A stretch of DNA of 60,861 bases, from NCBI GenBank assembly GCA_017399145.1, contig JAFQEG010000033.1, forward strand, positions 1 through 60,861, in the 5' to 3' direction. Positions 16,540 through 24,315 of this stretch are shown here, in pieces. The notes under the pieces are model-generated. The model saw only the letters and a list, made by a program, of their open reading frames with translations. It had not been told where the DNA came from and did no database searches. The translations under genes and the position numbers were made by a program. Within the stretch, counting starts at the first letter, position 1, and every line of letters starts with the position of its first letter. This stretch comes from Clostridia bacterium. GTDB lineage: Bacteria > Bacillota > Clostridia > Oscillospirales > CAG-272.

Positions 16540-16858
16540 AGGGCACTAGCATGCCCTTAATTTCCTCGTCTGTGATTTCCTTTCGAAAATGCTTGTAAAA
16601 GGTATCTCTGTTGTCAAGCAAATACTTAGGTATTGATGGAAAACGGTCATATAATAGCATCATTTTTCCAATCATCGAGCAAGCAGGGTATACCTCTTCA
16701 TATATTAAAATAGTTACATTTTGTCCGTTAATATCAAAGAAAACAAAAAGCTCATCCTCAAAATCCTTGCTAAAGGGTATTCCAAAATCAAAGGGAAGCT
16801 TGCTTTCCTCCTTTGTGACAATAATCATATTGTCCTTATCAAATACACGTCTTGACAT
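16523..16858 (-). CDS. Conserved-looking hypothetical protein
   Basis: The 111-residue soluble protein starts MSRRVFDKDNMIIVTKEESK. It has a strand-rich first half (ELFVFFDINGQNVTILIYEE) and an acidic helical C-terminus. I do not recognise it. Its position, between dut and a phosphatase gene with overlap, and a GGAAG ribosome binding site make it a real gene. Confidence 0.7.
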   Translation of the reverse strand: MSRRVFDKDNMIIVTKEESKLPFDFGIPFSKDFEDELFVFFDINGQNVTILIYEEVYPACSMIGKMMLLYDRFPSIPKYLLDNRDTFYKHFRKEITDEEIKGMLVPYEDEV

Positions 16859-16860
16859 AT

Positions 16861-16893
16861 TATTTTCTTCCTATTTTCTTCCTATTTTCTTCC
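16861..16893. repeat. Three tandem copies of an 11-bp unit
   Basis: TATTTTCTTCC occurs three times in a row at the 3' end of dut. On the minus strand the unit reads GGAAGAAAATA, so one copy supplies the last dut codons and its TAG stop and the last copy supplies the ribosome binding site of the next gene. It is a slippage-prone spacer. Confidence 0.9.
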
Positions 16894-17319
16894 TGTTGAC
16901 CCAAAGCCACCCTCACCACGTGCAGTGTCGGTAAGGTCTTCAACAAGACAAAAATCAGCCTTTAAATAAGGTGCAATAACTAGCTGTGCAATTCTTTCAC
17001 AGGGCACAATTGTTTGGTCAACTAATGAATGATTGTGAAGGGCAACCATAACCTCGCCACGATAGTCACAGTCTACAACTCCAACCTTGTTAGCAGGAGC
17101 TAAGCCACGCTTTGAGGCAAGACCACTTCTTGCATAAATAAATCCACCATAGCCAAAGGGAATTTCAATTGCAAGTCCTGTCTTTACAAGCACAGTTTCA
17201 CCAGCCCTTATGCAAAGGTCCTCGTCGATACAAGCATATAGGTCGGCACCGGCAGAGAAGTCGGAGCCGTAGGTAGGAATAATTGCTTTTTCATTTAGCT
17301 TTTTAATATTAACCTTCAT
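16882..17319 (-). CDS. dut: dUTP diphosphatase
   Basis: The 145-residue trimeric dUTPase converts dUTP to dUMP and PPi, keeping uracil out of DNA and feeding thymidylate synthesis. All five motifs are present: GADLYAC, ARSGLASKRGL, GVVDCDYRGEV, ERIAQLVI and the C-terminal RGEGGFGSTG arm. The gene overlaps the end of the alkD-like gene by 11 bp. Confidence 0.97.
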   Translation of the reverse strand: MKVNIKKLNEKAIIPTYGSDFSAGADLYACIDEDLCIRAGETVLVKTGLAIEIPFGYGGFIYARSGLASKRGLAPANKVGVVDCDYRGEVMVALHNHSLVDQTIVPCERIAQLVIAPYLKADFCLVEDLTDTARGEGGFGSTGRK

Positions 17320-18010
17320 TTTTAAACCTCTTTATTTTTAATGTAGATAAATAATCCTTAATTTCCTTTGATATTTGATAGCTTTCCCTAGCCTTTTGAA
17401 TAGATTTATTGTGCACCCAAGGGTCAAGGGCCTTGCTTTTTATCAAGGGCAGAGTCCTTTCATATTCCTTAATAAGCATAAAGGATATAAGCCAAGCGCT
17501 CGCCATATTTATGTAGTATTCTTGACTTTTAATAGTGGGCATTAGCAATACTAGGTCGTTTATGTATTCTTCATTTATAAAATAGATAAGACAAACTATA
17601 CCAAAGCGCCTTTTGTAGGTGTGAGTGTCGTTTATTAAATCCTTTAAAAAGCTATACCATTCGTTGCCATTTAACTGGTGGGAAATACTGCTGGCAAGTG
17701 TGTCGCACACAGCCCAGTTGTCAACAAAGGGCAAAAAATCAAGTAGCCTCCTCTTAAGTGACTCATTGTCAAGCTTAAGATGGCCAAGCATATATGCATG
17801 TACCATATTTTCATCGTGATAGGTGTGAGGCAAACAGGACAAAAACTCAAGCCCAGTCTCATTTTTAGAATATTCCCTAGCAAGCCTTTTCAAATCCTTT
17901 GACCTAACCCCAATAAACGAGTCCTTGTCAAGAGTAGGAATAAGCTTTTTTGAAAAGTCCTTGTAGGACGAGTCACCTAACTCAAAAAGCCTAGTAGTAA
18001 TAGGATTCAT
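17309..18010 (-). CDS. AlkD-like DNA alkylation repair / HEAT-repeat protein
   Basis: The 233-residue helical protein starts MNPITTRLFELGDSSYKDF and contains FIGVRSKDLKRLAREY, VDNWAVCDTLASS and KRRFGIVCLIYF, as in the AlkD family of HEAT-repeat DNA glycosylases that remove bulky alkyl bases. ATG at 18010 with GGGGGT upstream is chosen over an ATG five codons earlier that would bury the ribosome binding site. It is the first gene of the seven-gene operon down to the CPBP gene. Confidence 0.9.
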   Translation of the reverse strand: MNPITTRLFELGDSSYKDFSKKLIPTLDKDSFIGVRSKDLKRLAREYSKNETGLEFLSCLPHTYHDENMVHAYMLGHLKLDNESLKRRLLDFLPFVDNWAVCDTLASSISHQLNGNEWYSFLKDLINDTHTYKRRFGIVCLIYFINEEYINDLVLLMPTIKSQEYYINMASAWLISFMLIKEYERTLPLIKSKALDPWVHNKSIQKARESYQISKEIKDYLSTLKIKRFKNEG

Positions 18011-18033
18011 AAACAATACCCCCATAATAATTT

Positions 18034-18062
18034 ATTATAACAAATAAATTTAATTATTTCAA
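18034..18062 (-). promoter_or_regulatory. Sigma-A promoter of the alkD-like operon
   Basis: Minus strand TTGAAA, 17 bp, TATAAT, directly after the rhaD terminator. Confidence 0.85.
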
Positions 18063-18081
18063 TATGAAGGAAAAATAAAAC

Positions 18082-18112
18082 AAAAAAGGCACGAAAAATT
18101 TCGTGCCTTTTC
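18082..18112. terminator. Intrinsic terminator of the fucO-rhaD operon
   Basis: AAAGGCACGAAA and TTTCGTGCCTTT form a 12-bp stem, with T runs on the minus strand. Confidence 0.88.
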
Positions 18113-18124
18113 CATATTTAGTAA

Positions 18125-18940
18125 TTATTCAGCGATAATGCCACTTCTGTATGTAAGATTAAATCTCTTAGCTAGTTGCTTTAGCTGGTCGTCAGAAATC
18201 TTATTCTTAATACCGATAGGTGCAGTCATCATGTAAACCTGTGCAGCCTTTTCAACAGTTTCAACAAGACCGAAGGTTTCATCAAGGTCGTGACCTGCGC
18301 AGTAAATACCGTGCATAGACCAAATAACTGTACGGCAGTTAGCAATCTTTTCAGCTGTTGCCTCACCAATTTCGTTAGTGCCACAAAGCATCCAAGGAAG
18401 CACCTCAACACCATCAGGGAATACAACGATACACTCAGTATTCATTTGCCAAAGTGTATGTGTAAATAGGTTAGTGTCAAGCTCGTGTACATAAGTCATA
18501 GCAAGAAGATTTGTTGGGTGTGTGTGCATAACAACACGGTTAGTTGGGTCAACGCCAAGTCTTGCAATATGGCTCATTAGGTGGGCAGGGAGCTCACTTG
18601 TAAATCTACCACCGTCTGCGTAGCCCCAAAGAAGCTCAGCATTTTGTCCGTCGGCAGAGATTCTAAATACACCAACGTTGTTTTCTGGGTCCTCAACGAA
18701 ATTCTTAAAGTACTTACCAGTACCACTTACAAGGAAGTATTTTCCTGCAAGCTTTGTTGCGTCAAAGCCAAGTGGGATAAGTCTTATAACCTTAGTTACG
18801 TCAAGCACTGCCTTTACCTCCTCCTCGGTAAGAAGGTAGGAGATGTTACCGCCGTTACGCTCGTCCCAGCCGAGACGATACATATTAGCAGCAGTAGCGC
18901 AGTATTCCTTTAAAAATTTTGCTTCAAGTATATTAGCCAT
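18125..18940 (-). CDS. rhaD: Rhamnulose-1-phosphate aldolase
   Basis: The 271-residue class II aldolase splits L-rhamnulose 1-phosphate into dihydroxyacetone phosphate and L-lactaldehyde. It matches RhaD over its length: GWDERNGGNISYLL near residue 25, the zinc pair in MHTHPTNLLAMTY and the third ligand in WSMHGIYCAG. E. coli RhaD is 274 residues. It lies 19 bp below fucO, the enzyme that reduces the lactaldehyde. No isomerase or kinase of the pathway is in the window. Confidence 0.96.
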   Translation of the reverse strand: MANILEAKFLKEYCATAANMYRLGWDERNGGNISYLLTEEEVKAVLDVTKVIRLIPLGFDATKLAGKYFLVSGTGKYFKNFVEDPENNVGVFRISADGQNAELLWGYADGGRFTSELPAHLMSHIARLGVDPTNRVVMHTHPTNLLAMTYVHELDTNLFTHTLWQMNTECIVVFPDGVEVLPWMLCGTNEIGEATAEKIANCRTVIWSMHGIYCAGHDLDETFGLVETVEKAAQVYMMTAPIGIKNKISDDQLKQLAKRFNLTYRSGIIAE

Positions 18941-18959
18941 TTCCTAAACCGCCCTTAAA

Positions 18960-20108
18960 TTAATATGCCTTCTTGTAAAGCTCAAGGATATCAGCCTCAG
19001 TAATTTCTCTTGGGTTACCACCTGTGCAAACGTCGTTGAATGCGTCGTTAGCAAGTTGCTCAAGAGCTTCCTCAGGAATACCGATTTCTCTTAGAGTTTG
19101 TGGAATCTTTAGGTCAAGTGAAAGCTTCTTAACAGCCTCAACTGCAGCCTTAGCCCCCTCAGCTGTTGACATACCGGATACGTCAACACCCATAGCCTCA
19201 GCGATTCTGCAGTACTTAACCTCACATGCTGGCATATTGAATTCCATTACGATTGGAAGTAGAAGTGCGTTAGCAACACCGTGAGCAATATCAAATCTTG
19301 CGCCAAGTGGGTGAGCCATTGAGTGAACGCAACCAAGACCAACGTTAGAGAATGCCATACCTGCAACGTACTGACCAAGAGCCATTTGCTCTCTAGCCTT
19401 CATGTTAGCACCGTCAAATGTAGCAGTTCTTAGGTTGTCGGAAATAATCTTAATTGCATTGATTTCAAGAATATTTGAAAGATGCCAAGCACCCTTAGTA
19501 ATGTAGCCCTCGATTGCGTGTGTAAGAGCGTCCATACCGGTAGCAGCAGTCAAGCCAGCAGGCATTGTAGCCATAAGCTCAGCGTCAACAATAGCAAGAA
19601 CAGGAATGTCGTTAGGGTCAACGCAAACCATCTTTCTACCAGATTCCTCGTCTGTGATTACGTAGTTAATTGTAACCTCAGCAGCAGTACCAGCTGTTGT
19701 AGGAAGAGCGATGATATCAACACACTTTTTCTTTGTGTCAGCAACACCCTCAAGGGATACAACGTCAGAAAACTCAGGGTTGTTGATAATGATAGCGATA
19801 GCCTTTGCAGTATCAATTGCAGAGCCACCACCTACGGCGATAACAAAGTCAGCCTCGGAAGCCTTAAATGCTTCAACACCAGCCTTAACGTTGTTAACAG
19901 TTGGGTTAGCCTTGAAATCAGAGAAGATTACGTAAGGGAACTCGCCAAGTGCGCTTGTTACAAGGTCAACGATACCAAATTTGATAAGGTCCTTGTCAGC
20001 AACAACGAATGCCTTGTTGTAGCCTCTCTTTGCAACCTCAGAGGCAAGAACCTCTCTTGAGCCTGCGCCAAAGTAAGATGTTTCGTTTAGAATAAATCTG
20101 TTTGCCAT
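18960..20108 (-). CDS. fucO: Lactaldehyde reductase (iron-dependent alcohol dehydrogenase)
   Basis: The 382-residue group III alcohol dehydrogenase reduces L-lactaldehyde to 1,2-propanediol with NADH. Motifs: GGGSAIDTAKAI for NAD, PTTAGTAAEVT, and the metal-binding stretch HSMAHPLG followed by FDIAHGVANA. AAAAGGAG precedes the ATG. With rhaD it forms a two-gene operon disposing of deoxy-sugar-derived lactaldehyde. Confidence 0.96.
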   Translation of the reverse strand: MANRFILNETSYFGAGSREVLASEVAKRGYNKAFVVADKDLIKFGIVDLVTSALGEFPYVIFSDFKANPTVNNVKAGVEAFKASEADFVIAVGGGSAIDTAKAIAIIINNPEFSDVVSLEGVADTKKKCVDIIALPTTAGTAAEVTINYVITDEESGRKMVCVDPNDIPVLAIVDAELMATMPAGLTAATGMDALTHAIEGYITKGAWHLSNILEINAIKIISDNLRTATFDGANMKAREQMALGQYVAGMAFSNVGLGCVHSMAHPLGARFDIAHGVANALLLPIVMEFNMPACEVKYCRIAEAMGVDVSGMSTAEGAKAAVEAVKKLSLDLKIPQTLREIGIPEEALEQLANDAFNDVCTGGNPREITEADILELYKKAY

Positions 20109-20140
20109 TGGAAAAACTCCTTTTAAATATATTTTTGTTG

Positions 20141-20169
20141 ATTATATTATATCATAAGAAATATATCAA
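20141..20169 (-). promoter_or_regulatory. Sigma-A promoter of fucO-rhaD
   Basis: Minus strand TTGATA, 17 bp, TATAAT. A shifted alternative (TTGAAA, 18 bp, TATAAT) overlaps it. Confidence 0.75.
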
Positions 20170-20227
20170 TTTCAATATATAGTTGTCTTATTTACAAATT
20201 TTTGTAGAAAATAGTTAAAAATCCTTC

Positions 20228-20248
20228 AACATTAAGTGAAATAATGTT
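20228..20248. promoter_or_regulatory. Inverted repeat in the fucO-marR divergent region
   Basis: AACATTA and TAATGTT (7-bp arms, 7-bp spacer) lie between the two divergent promoters, a plausible operator for either gene pair. No regulator can be assigned. Confidence 0.35.
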
Positions 20249-20285
20249 CAAAAATAACGCAAAAATGGGCATTTTTGGAAAAGGG

Positions 20286-20314
20286 TTGACAAATTTAAGG
20301 TTGTGATGTATAAT
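20286..20314 (+). promoter_or_regulatory. Sigma-A promoter of the marR-acyl-CoA synthetase operon
   Basis: Perfect TTGACA, 17 bp, TATAAT. Confidence 0.9.
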
Positions 20315-20319
20315 TAAAA

Positions 20320-20335
20320 TGTTGATAAGTCAACA
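20320..20335. promoter_or_regulatory. Candidate MarR autoregulatory operator
   Basis: TGTTGA, TAAG, TCAACA is a palindrome with 6-bp arms beginning six bases after the -10 box, covering the expected start of transcription. MarR proteins commonly repress their own operon from such a site. Confidence 0.6.
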
Positions 20336-20364
20336 GAAATGCTAAAAATTACAAGGAGGGATAG

Positions 20365-20814
20365 ATGAATACTGAGAGATTTACACCGTTTGTTCTTTAC
20401 ATAGAAAGAATATCAAAGAACATAAAAAGAATAGCGGACGAAAAGATGGAGCCCTATGGACTTCGCAGTGCACACGTTATGTGCATTTTACAGTTAGGCA
20501 AAAGCGAAGGTGGACTTTCCTCAAGCGCCCTTGCTGAGGTGTGCGGTGTAGATAAAGCATTTGTTTCACGCATAACAAACGAGCTATTAGAGAAAAAATA
20601 TATTACAAAGCAAGATGGTCACCAAGGTAAGTATAAGGTAAAATTTGTGCTAACCGAAAGTGGCAACCAGATACACAAGATAATGAATAGCATAGTTATG
20701 GAGTGTCTTACACAGGTTGATTCACGCATATCTATGAAGAAGCTAGAAATCTTTTACGAGGTTTTAAATGACGTTGACAACGGCATTGCTAGCTTAGTTA
20801 AAAAGGAGAAATAA
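20365..20814 (+). CDS. MarR family transcriptional regulator
   Basis: The 149-residue winged-helix protein has LSSSALAEVCGVDKAFVSRI as recognition helix region (about residues 52-71) and the wing with KYITKQDGHQGKYKVKFVLTESG. Helices at both ends form the dimer interface. AAGGAGGG precedes the ATG. It overlaps the start of the acyl-CoA synthetase gene (TAATG), so it likely senses a fatty acid, acyl-CoA or aromatic acid and controls that enzyme; the ligand is inferred from context. Confidence 0.93.
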   Translation: MNTERFTPFVLYIERISKNIKRIADEKMEPYGLRSAHVMCILQLGKSEGGLSSSALAEVCGVDKAFVSRITNELLEKKYITKQDGHQGKYKVKFVLTESGNQIHKIMNSIVMECLTQVDSRISMKKLEIFYEVLNDVDNGIASLVKKEK

Positions 20815-22553
20815 TGAATAATCAAATTTTAGATATAAATAAGCTTGAAAATCTGTATCAGCTTTTCGAAAGAGGAGCACAGATTGCAGGCGAGGGTCAC
20901 CCACTATATAGATTTAACAGGACAAACAACAAAGAGGAGTCAATGGTAACAGTTACCTATGACGAGTACCTACCATTCCTTCAAAAAATGATTTTGGCTT
21001 ACCAAAAGCTAATTAAAAAGGGTGACAAGGTTGTTTTGATAGGTGAAACCTCTGTACAATGGATTACAACCTATATGGCAACCGTATGCGCAGGTGGTAT
21101 AATTGTACCACTAGACCCAGGTATTCTTGATGACGAGGTTATAAACTTTACAAACCTTGCAGAGGCTAAGATGGTTGTTTCTTCTAAGACATGGGAAAAG
21201 AAGCATATTTTGGTAGACAGAGAAAATGAGTTTAAGACCGTTGAGCATTTTGTTGAATTAGACAAGAGTACCTTTACAACAACATCAAACGAAACCTTTG
21301 TAGAGGGCAAGAATATGACCTTTAATAACATTCTTGCACTTGGCGAAAGCGAATATGCAAAAATCGGTGGAGAATTTGTACTTCCTGAGCAAAATACAGA
21401 GGAAATGTCCGTATTATTGTTTACATCAGGTACAACAGGTACAAGTAAGGGCGTTATGCTTTGTCAAAGAAATATTTGTGCAGTTATGATTGGTATTGAC
21501 CCAGTTTTAAACGTGCTTGACAAGTATGATTCTGTGCTTTCAGTATTGCCAATTCACCATACCTATGAAATGAGTGCTGGTATTCTTGCACCAATGATTT
21601 ATGGTATGACAATTAATATTTCAGACGGAATAAAATACGTACAGCCTAATGCAAAGCAATTCAAGCCAAGCGTGCTTACTTTGGTTCCATTGTTTGTTTC
21701 AACTCTTCACAAAAAAATTTGGAAGAATATTGAAAAGCAGGGCAAGGATAAGCTAGTTAAAACTATGAGTAAGGTGTTCAAGCATGCACCAACCTCTGTG
21801 CGTCGTAAAATCTTCAAATCAGTACTAGAGGCACTTGGTGGCAACGTTAAATACTTTATTGTTGGTGGTGCCCCATTAAATCCAGATATTGCTGACGACT
21901 TCAAAACCTTTGGTATTCACATTTCACAGGGCTATGGTATTACAGAGTGCGCACCACTTATTTCCGTTGTTAGCTTAAAGGTTTATAAGCCTGCCTCCTG
22001 CGGTAAGCTAATGCCAGGACTTGAAATTAAGTTCGACAAGGAAAGAGAGGACGAAACCTACGGTGAGGTAGTAGTAAGAGGCAAAAACGTAATGCTAGGC
22101 TACTACAAGATGCCTGAAATCACCAAGGACGTGCTAAGCGAGGACGGCTGGTTTAGGACAGGTGACTATGGTTACATGGACGAAAATGGCTATCTATACC
22201 TTACAGGAAGAAAGAAGAATATTATTATTGCTTCAAATGGTAAAAATGTATTCCCAGAGGAAATTGAAGAATATATTGAAACAATCAAGTATGTTGAAGA
22301 GGTTGTAGTTGTTGGTAGAGAGCATAAGGAAACTGGTGCTGTTGATATCGTTGCTATCGTTGTTCCAAATAAAGAGGAGTGCGATGCAGACCAGTTAACT
22401 GACGACGAAATTATCTACGACGCAATCTATCACAGAATTATGGATATCAATAAGAATCTTGAAATCTTTAAGCACGTAAGCCACGTTGAAATCAGAAAAG
22501 AGCCATTTGAAAAGACTCCTTCTAAAAAAATCAAGAGATATTTGGTAAAATAA
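20814..22553 (+). CDS. AMP-binding acyl-CoA synthetase (long-chain fatty acid:CoA ligase-like)
   Basis: The 579-residue adenylate-forming enzyme activates a carboxylic acid through an acyl-AMP to its CoA thioester. Motifs: LLFTSGTTGTSKGVML (A3; the usual Pro of TTGxPKG is Ser), GYGITECAPLIS (A5), YGEVVVRG and GWFRTGDYG (A7), GRKKNIIIASNGKN (A8) and the catalytic Lys in TPSKKIKRYL near the end (A10). It lacks a signal or membrane helix. Overlap of one base with the MarR gene implies coupled translation. Substrate chain length is not visible. Confidence 0.93.
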   Translation: MNNQILDINKLENLYQLFERGAQIAGEGHPLYRFNRTNNKEESMVTVTYDEYLPFLQKMILAYQKLIKKGDKVVLIGETSVQWITTYMATVCAGGIIVPLDPGILDDEVINFTNLAEAKMVVSSKTWEKKHILVDRENEFKTVEHFVELDKSTFTTTSNETFVEGKNMTFNNILALGESEYAKIGGEFVLPEQNTEEMSVLLFTSGTTGTSKGVMLCQRNICAVMIGIDPVLNVLDKYDSVLSVLPIHHTYEMSAGILAPMIYGMTINISDGIKYVQPNAKQFKPSVLTLVPLFVSTLHKKIWKNIEKQGKDKLVKTMSKVFKHAPTSVRRKIFKSVLEALGGNVKYFIVGGAPLNPDIADDFKTFGIHISQGYGITECAPLISVVSLKVYKPASCGKLMPGLEIKFDKEREDETYGEVVVRGKNVMLGYYKMPEITKDVLSEDGWFRTGDYGYMDENGYLYLTGRKKNIIIASNGKNVFPEEIEEYIETIKYVEEVVVVGREHKETGAVDIVAIVVPNKEECDADQLTDDEIIYDAIYHRIMDINKNLEIFKHVSHVEIRKEPFEKTPSKKIKRYLVK

Positions 22554-22561
22554 TTTAAATC

Positions 22562-22591
22562 AAAAACGGCAGATGAATCTGTCGTTTTTGT
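22562..22591 (+). terminator. Intrinsic terminator
   Basis: AAAAACGGCAGA, loop TGAA, TCTGTCGTTTTT with one G-U pair, directly after the synthetase gene. Confidence 0.85.
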
Positions 22592-22675
22592 GCTTAATAT
22601 GAAAATTGCACAAAAAATAGCTCTGTAAAAGCAAAAATTTTTCATAAAAATTTGTCTTTTTTTGATAAAAAACTA

Positions 22676-22704
22676 TTGAAAAATAAGGACAAAGCAATTA
22701 TAAT
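22676..22704 (+). promoter_or_regulatory. Sigma-A promoter of purC
   Basis: TTGAAA, 17 bp, TATAAT. The leader to the ATG is about 65 bases; I saw no purine riboswitch or PurR-box in it. Confidence 0.82.
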
Positions 22705-22776
22705 TAATCTGTAAGACGTGTATAAGGTTTTCGCCCATGCACTCTTAACATCTCATGCTAAAAGGAGTTATAAAGA

Positions 22777-23475
22777 ATGAAAAAGCTTTATACAGGTAAA
22801 ACAAAGGACGTTTACCAAATGGACAACGGCAATGTAATGCTAAAATTTAAGGACGACTGCACTGGTAAGGACGGCGTATTCGATCCAGGCGAAAACTCAG
22901 TAGGTCTTACAATTGATGGTATCGGTAGAGCAAATCTTGAAACCTCAGTATATTACTTTGAGCTTTGCAAGAAGGCAGGTATCAAGACTCACTATGTGTC
23001 AGCCGACATTGAAAATGCTACAATGGAGGTTTTGCCAGCTGAATGCTTCGGTAAGGAGCTTGGCGGTGGCGGACTTGAGGTTATCTGTCGTCTAGTTGCA
23101 ACAGGTAGCTTTATCCGCAGATATGGCGAGTACATTAAGGACGGCACACCACTTGAGGGCGGCTATGTTGAGTGTACATTCAAGAATGACGCAAAGGGCG
23201 ACCCACTAGTAACAGGAGAGGGCTTAGTTGCGCTCAAGGTTATGACTAAGGAAATGTTTGAAAGCCTTAAGGAGCAAACACTTAAGATTACAAAGATTGT
23301 TGCAGACGACCTAAAGACAATCGGTCTTGACCTTTGGGATATTAAGTTTGAGTTTGGCTACAACAATGGTCAGGTTGTACTTATCGATGAAATCGCATCT
23401 GGTAATATGAGAGTTTACAAGGGTAACGAAATTGTAAACCCTGTTGAGCTTACAAAGCTTATCCTTAATAGATAA
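22777..23475 (+). CDS. purC: Phosphoribosylaminoimidazole-succinocarboxamide synthase
   Basis: The 232-residue SAICAR synthetase joins CAIR and aspartate using ATP in purine synthesis. Motifs: [13 protein letters not shown], the [17 protein letters not shown] segment near residues 103-119, DIKFEFG and [18 protein letters not shown] precedes the ATG. It stands alone with its own promoter and terminator instead of in a pur operon. Confidence 0.97.
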   Translation: MKKLYTGKTKDVYQMDNGNVMLKFKDDCTGKDGVFDPGENSVGLTIDGIGRANLETSVYYFELCKKAGIKTHYVSADIENATMEVLPAECFGKELGGGGLEVICRLVATGSFIRRYGEYIKDGTPLEGGYVECTFKNDAKGDPLVTGEGLVALKVMTKEMFESLKEQTLKITKIVADDLKTIGLDLWDIKFEFGYNNGQVVLIDEIASGNMRVYKGNEIVNPVELTKLILNR

Positions 23476-23481
23476 TTCAAA

Positions 23482-23510
23482 AGGGGCACGACAAAATCGT
23501 GCCCTTTCTT
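23482..23510 (+). terminator. Intrinsic terminator of purC
   Basis: GGGCACGA, loop CAAAA, TCGTGCCC followed by TTTCTT. Confidence 0.85.
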
Positions 23511-23520
23511 AATAAGAAAA

Positions 23521-23562
23521 AGTCGAAAACAAGCACTCACGTGTCTGTTTTCGACTCTTTTT
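23521..23562. terminator. Bidirectional terminator
   Basis: AGTCGAAAACA and TGTTTTCGACT form an 11-bp stem around a 14-base loop, with T runs on both strands. It ends the DUF4430 gene transcript. Confidence 0.85.
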
Positions 23563-23948
23563 TACATTTGTGTAGCCACTAGGCTATAAACCGTGCCCTC
23601 TTCAACAATAGTAGAATCTGCGCCTGTCATTGCATACTCGCCATTGATTAAAAGTGACCAGTAAACACCAGAGGTATTCCAGTCATAATAAACACCATCA
23701 ACTGTTGTAATAGTAAGACCATAGGTGTCCTTGTAGCCATCAATTAAGCCCTTTTCTAAAAGCGCATCACCAAGGGTTGACTTTACTGTTTCATACTCAA
23801 AGGTTTTTTCAGTGCCGTCAAGATGTACAACAACCACAGTAAAGGCAACAGGGGTATCATAATCAGCAGGCTTAAAGCAACCACTAAGAGAGAAGCAAAG
23901 GCTAAGCAATATCAAAAGCGATAGGCTTAATAGAAGTCCTTTTTTCAT
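23562..23948 (-). CDS. DUF4430 (transcobalamin-like) lipoprotein
   Basis: The 128-residue lipoprotein has a signal peptide with lipobox LSGC (Cys 24) and a DUF4430 domain. Family features are the start of the domain FTVVVVHLDGTEKTFEYE, STLGDALLEKGLI, and YDWNTSGVYWSLLINGEYAMTGADS, followed by EEGTVYSLVAT. The domain is related to the C-terminal domain of transcobalamin and intrinsic factor, so a surface cobalamin- or corrinoid-binding role is likely. Control by a cobalamin riboswitch directly upstream supports that. GGAGAAAG precedes the ATG. Confidence 0.92.
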   Translation of the reverse strand: MKKGLLLSLSLLILLSLCFSLSGCFKPADYDTPVAFTVVVVHLDGTEKTFEYETVKSTLGDALLEKGLIDGYKDTYGLTITTVDGVYYDWNTSGVYWSLLINGEYAMTGADSTIVEEGTVYSLVATQM

Positions 23949-23988
23949 TTTCTTTCTCCTTTCATTCTATTTGAAATATAAAATAAAA

Positions 23989-24222
23989 GCCCACCAAATT
24001 TGGTGGGATAAAGAGCAAAAGCCTATAAAACAAACACGTGTAGTCACTTTTTTGTTAATATAGTTTTGGCTTTACGATTTCCCACTTGCCCAAAATCGTT
24101 TTATTAATGAGTAAGCCTCAATATGTAGGTGTGGCATTCCGACTTACAAGCTAAGCTTAATTACGGCAATGGCAGTTGCGACGGATTTTCACCGCACTTT
24201 CCCACAAGTACACTTATATTTC
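23989..24222 (-). promoter_or_regulatory. Cobalamin riboswitch with terminator platform
   Basis: On the minus strand the conserved core GGTGAAAATCC (24184-24194 region) follows GGGAA, then CGCAACTGCC, and later AAGTCGG and GCCACACC, as in the B12 aptamer. A kissing contact typical of the class can be drawn: TTGCC in the L5 region (complement of 24165-24169) pairs with GGCAA in the loop of the CGATTT/AAATCG hairpin (complement of 24086-24090). The expression platform is the hairpin CCCACCAAATTTGGTGGG at 23991-24008 with CTTTTATTTT after it, an intrinsic terminator. Binding of cobalamin should switch off the lipoprotein gene. Confidence 0.9.
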
Positions 24223-24228
24223 TACATT

Positions 24229-24257
24229 ATTATACTCCTAAAAATAATCAAAGTCAA
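24229..24257 (-). promoter_or_regulatory. Sigma-A promoter of the riboswitch transcript
   Basis: Minus strand TTGACT, 17 bp, TATAAT, ending just upstream of the aptamer. Confidence 0.85.
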
Positions 24258-24259
24258 TA

Positions 24260-24288
24260 TTGATTTTAGAAAAGCCTTGTGCTACAAT
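24260..24288 (+). promoter_or_regulatory. Sigma-A promoter of the amidohydrolase gene
   Basis: TTGATT, 17 bp, TACAAT. Its -35 box is two bases from the -35 box of the divergent riboswitch promoter, so binding of polymerase to one may affect the other. Confidence 0.7.
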
Positions 24289-24315
24289 TATTTTATCAAG
24301 CAAAGGAGACTTAAA

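Noticed and set aside
19482-20060. 192-codon plus-strand frame opposite fucO
   Set aside because: Ser/Cys/Asn-rich shadow of a conserved dehydrogenase, with no ribosome binding site.
22705-22776. Possible purine riboswitch or PurR box before purC
   Set aside because: The leader of about 65 bases lacks the conserved purine aptamer core and no PurR-box pair was found.
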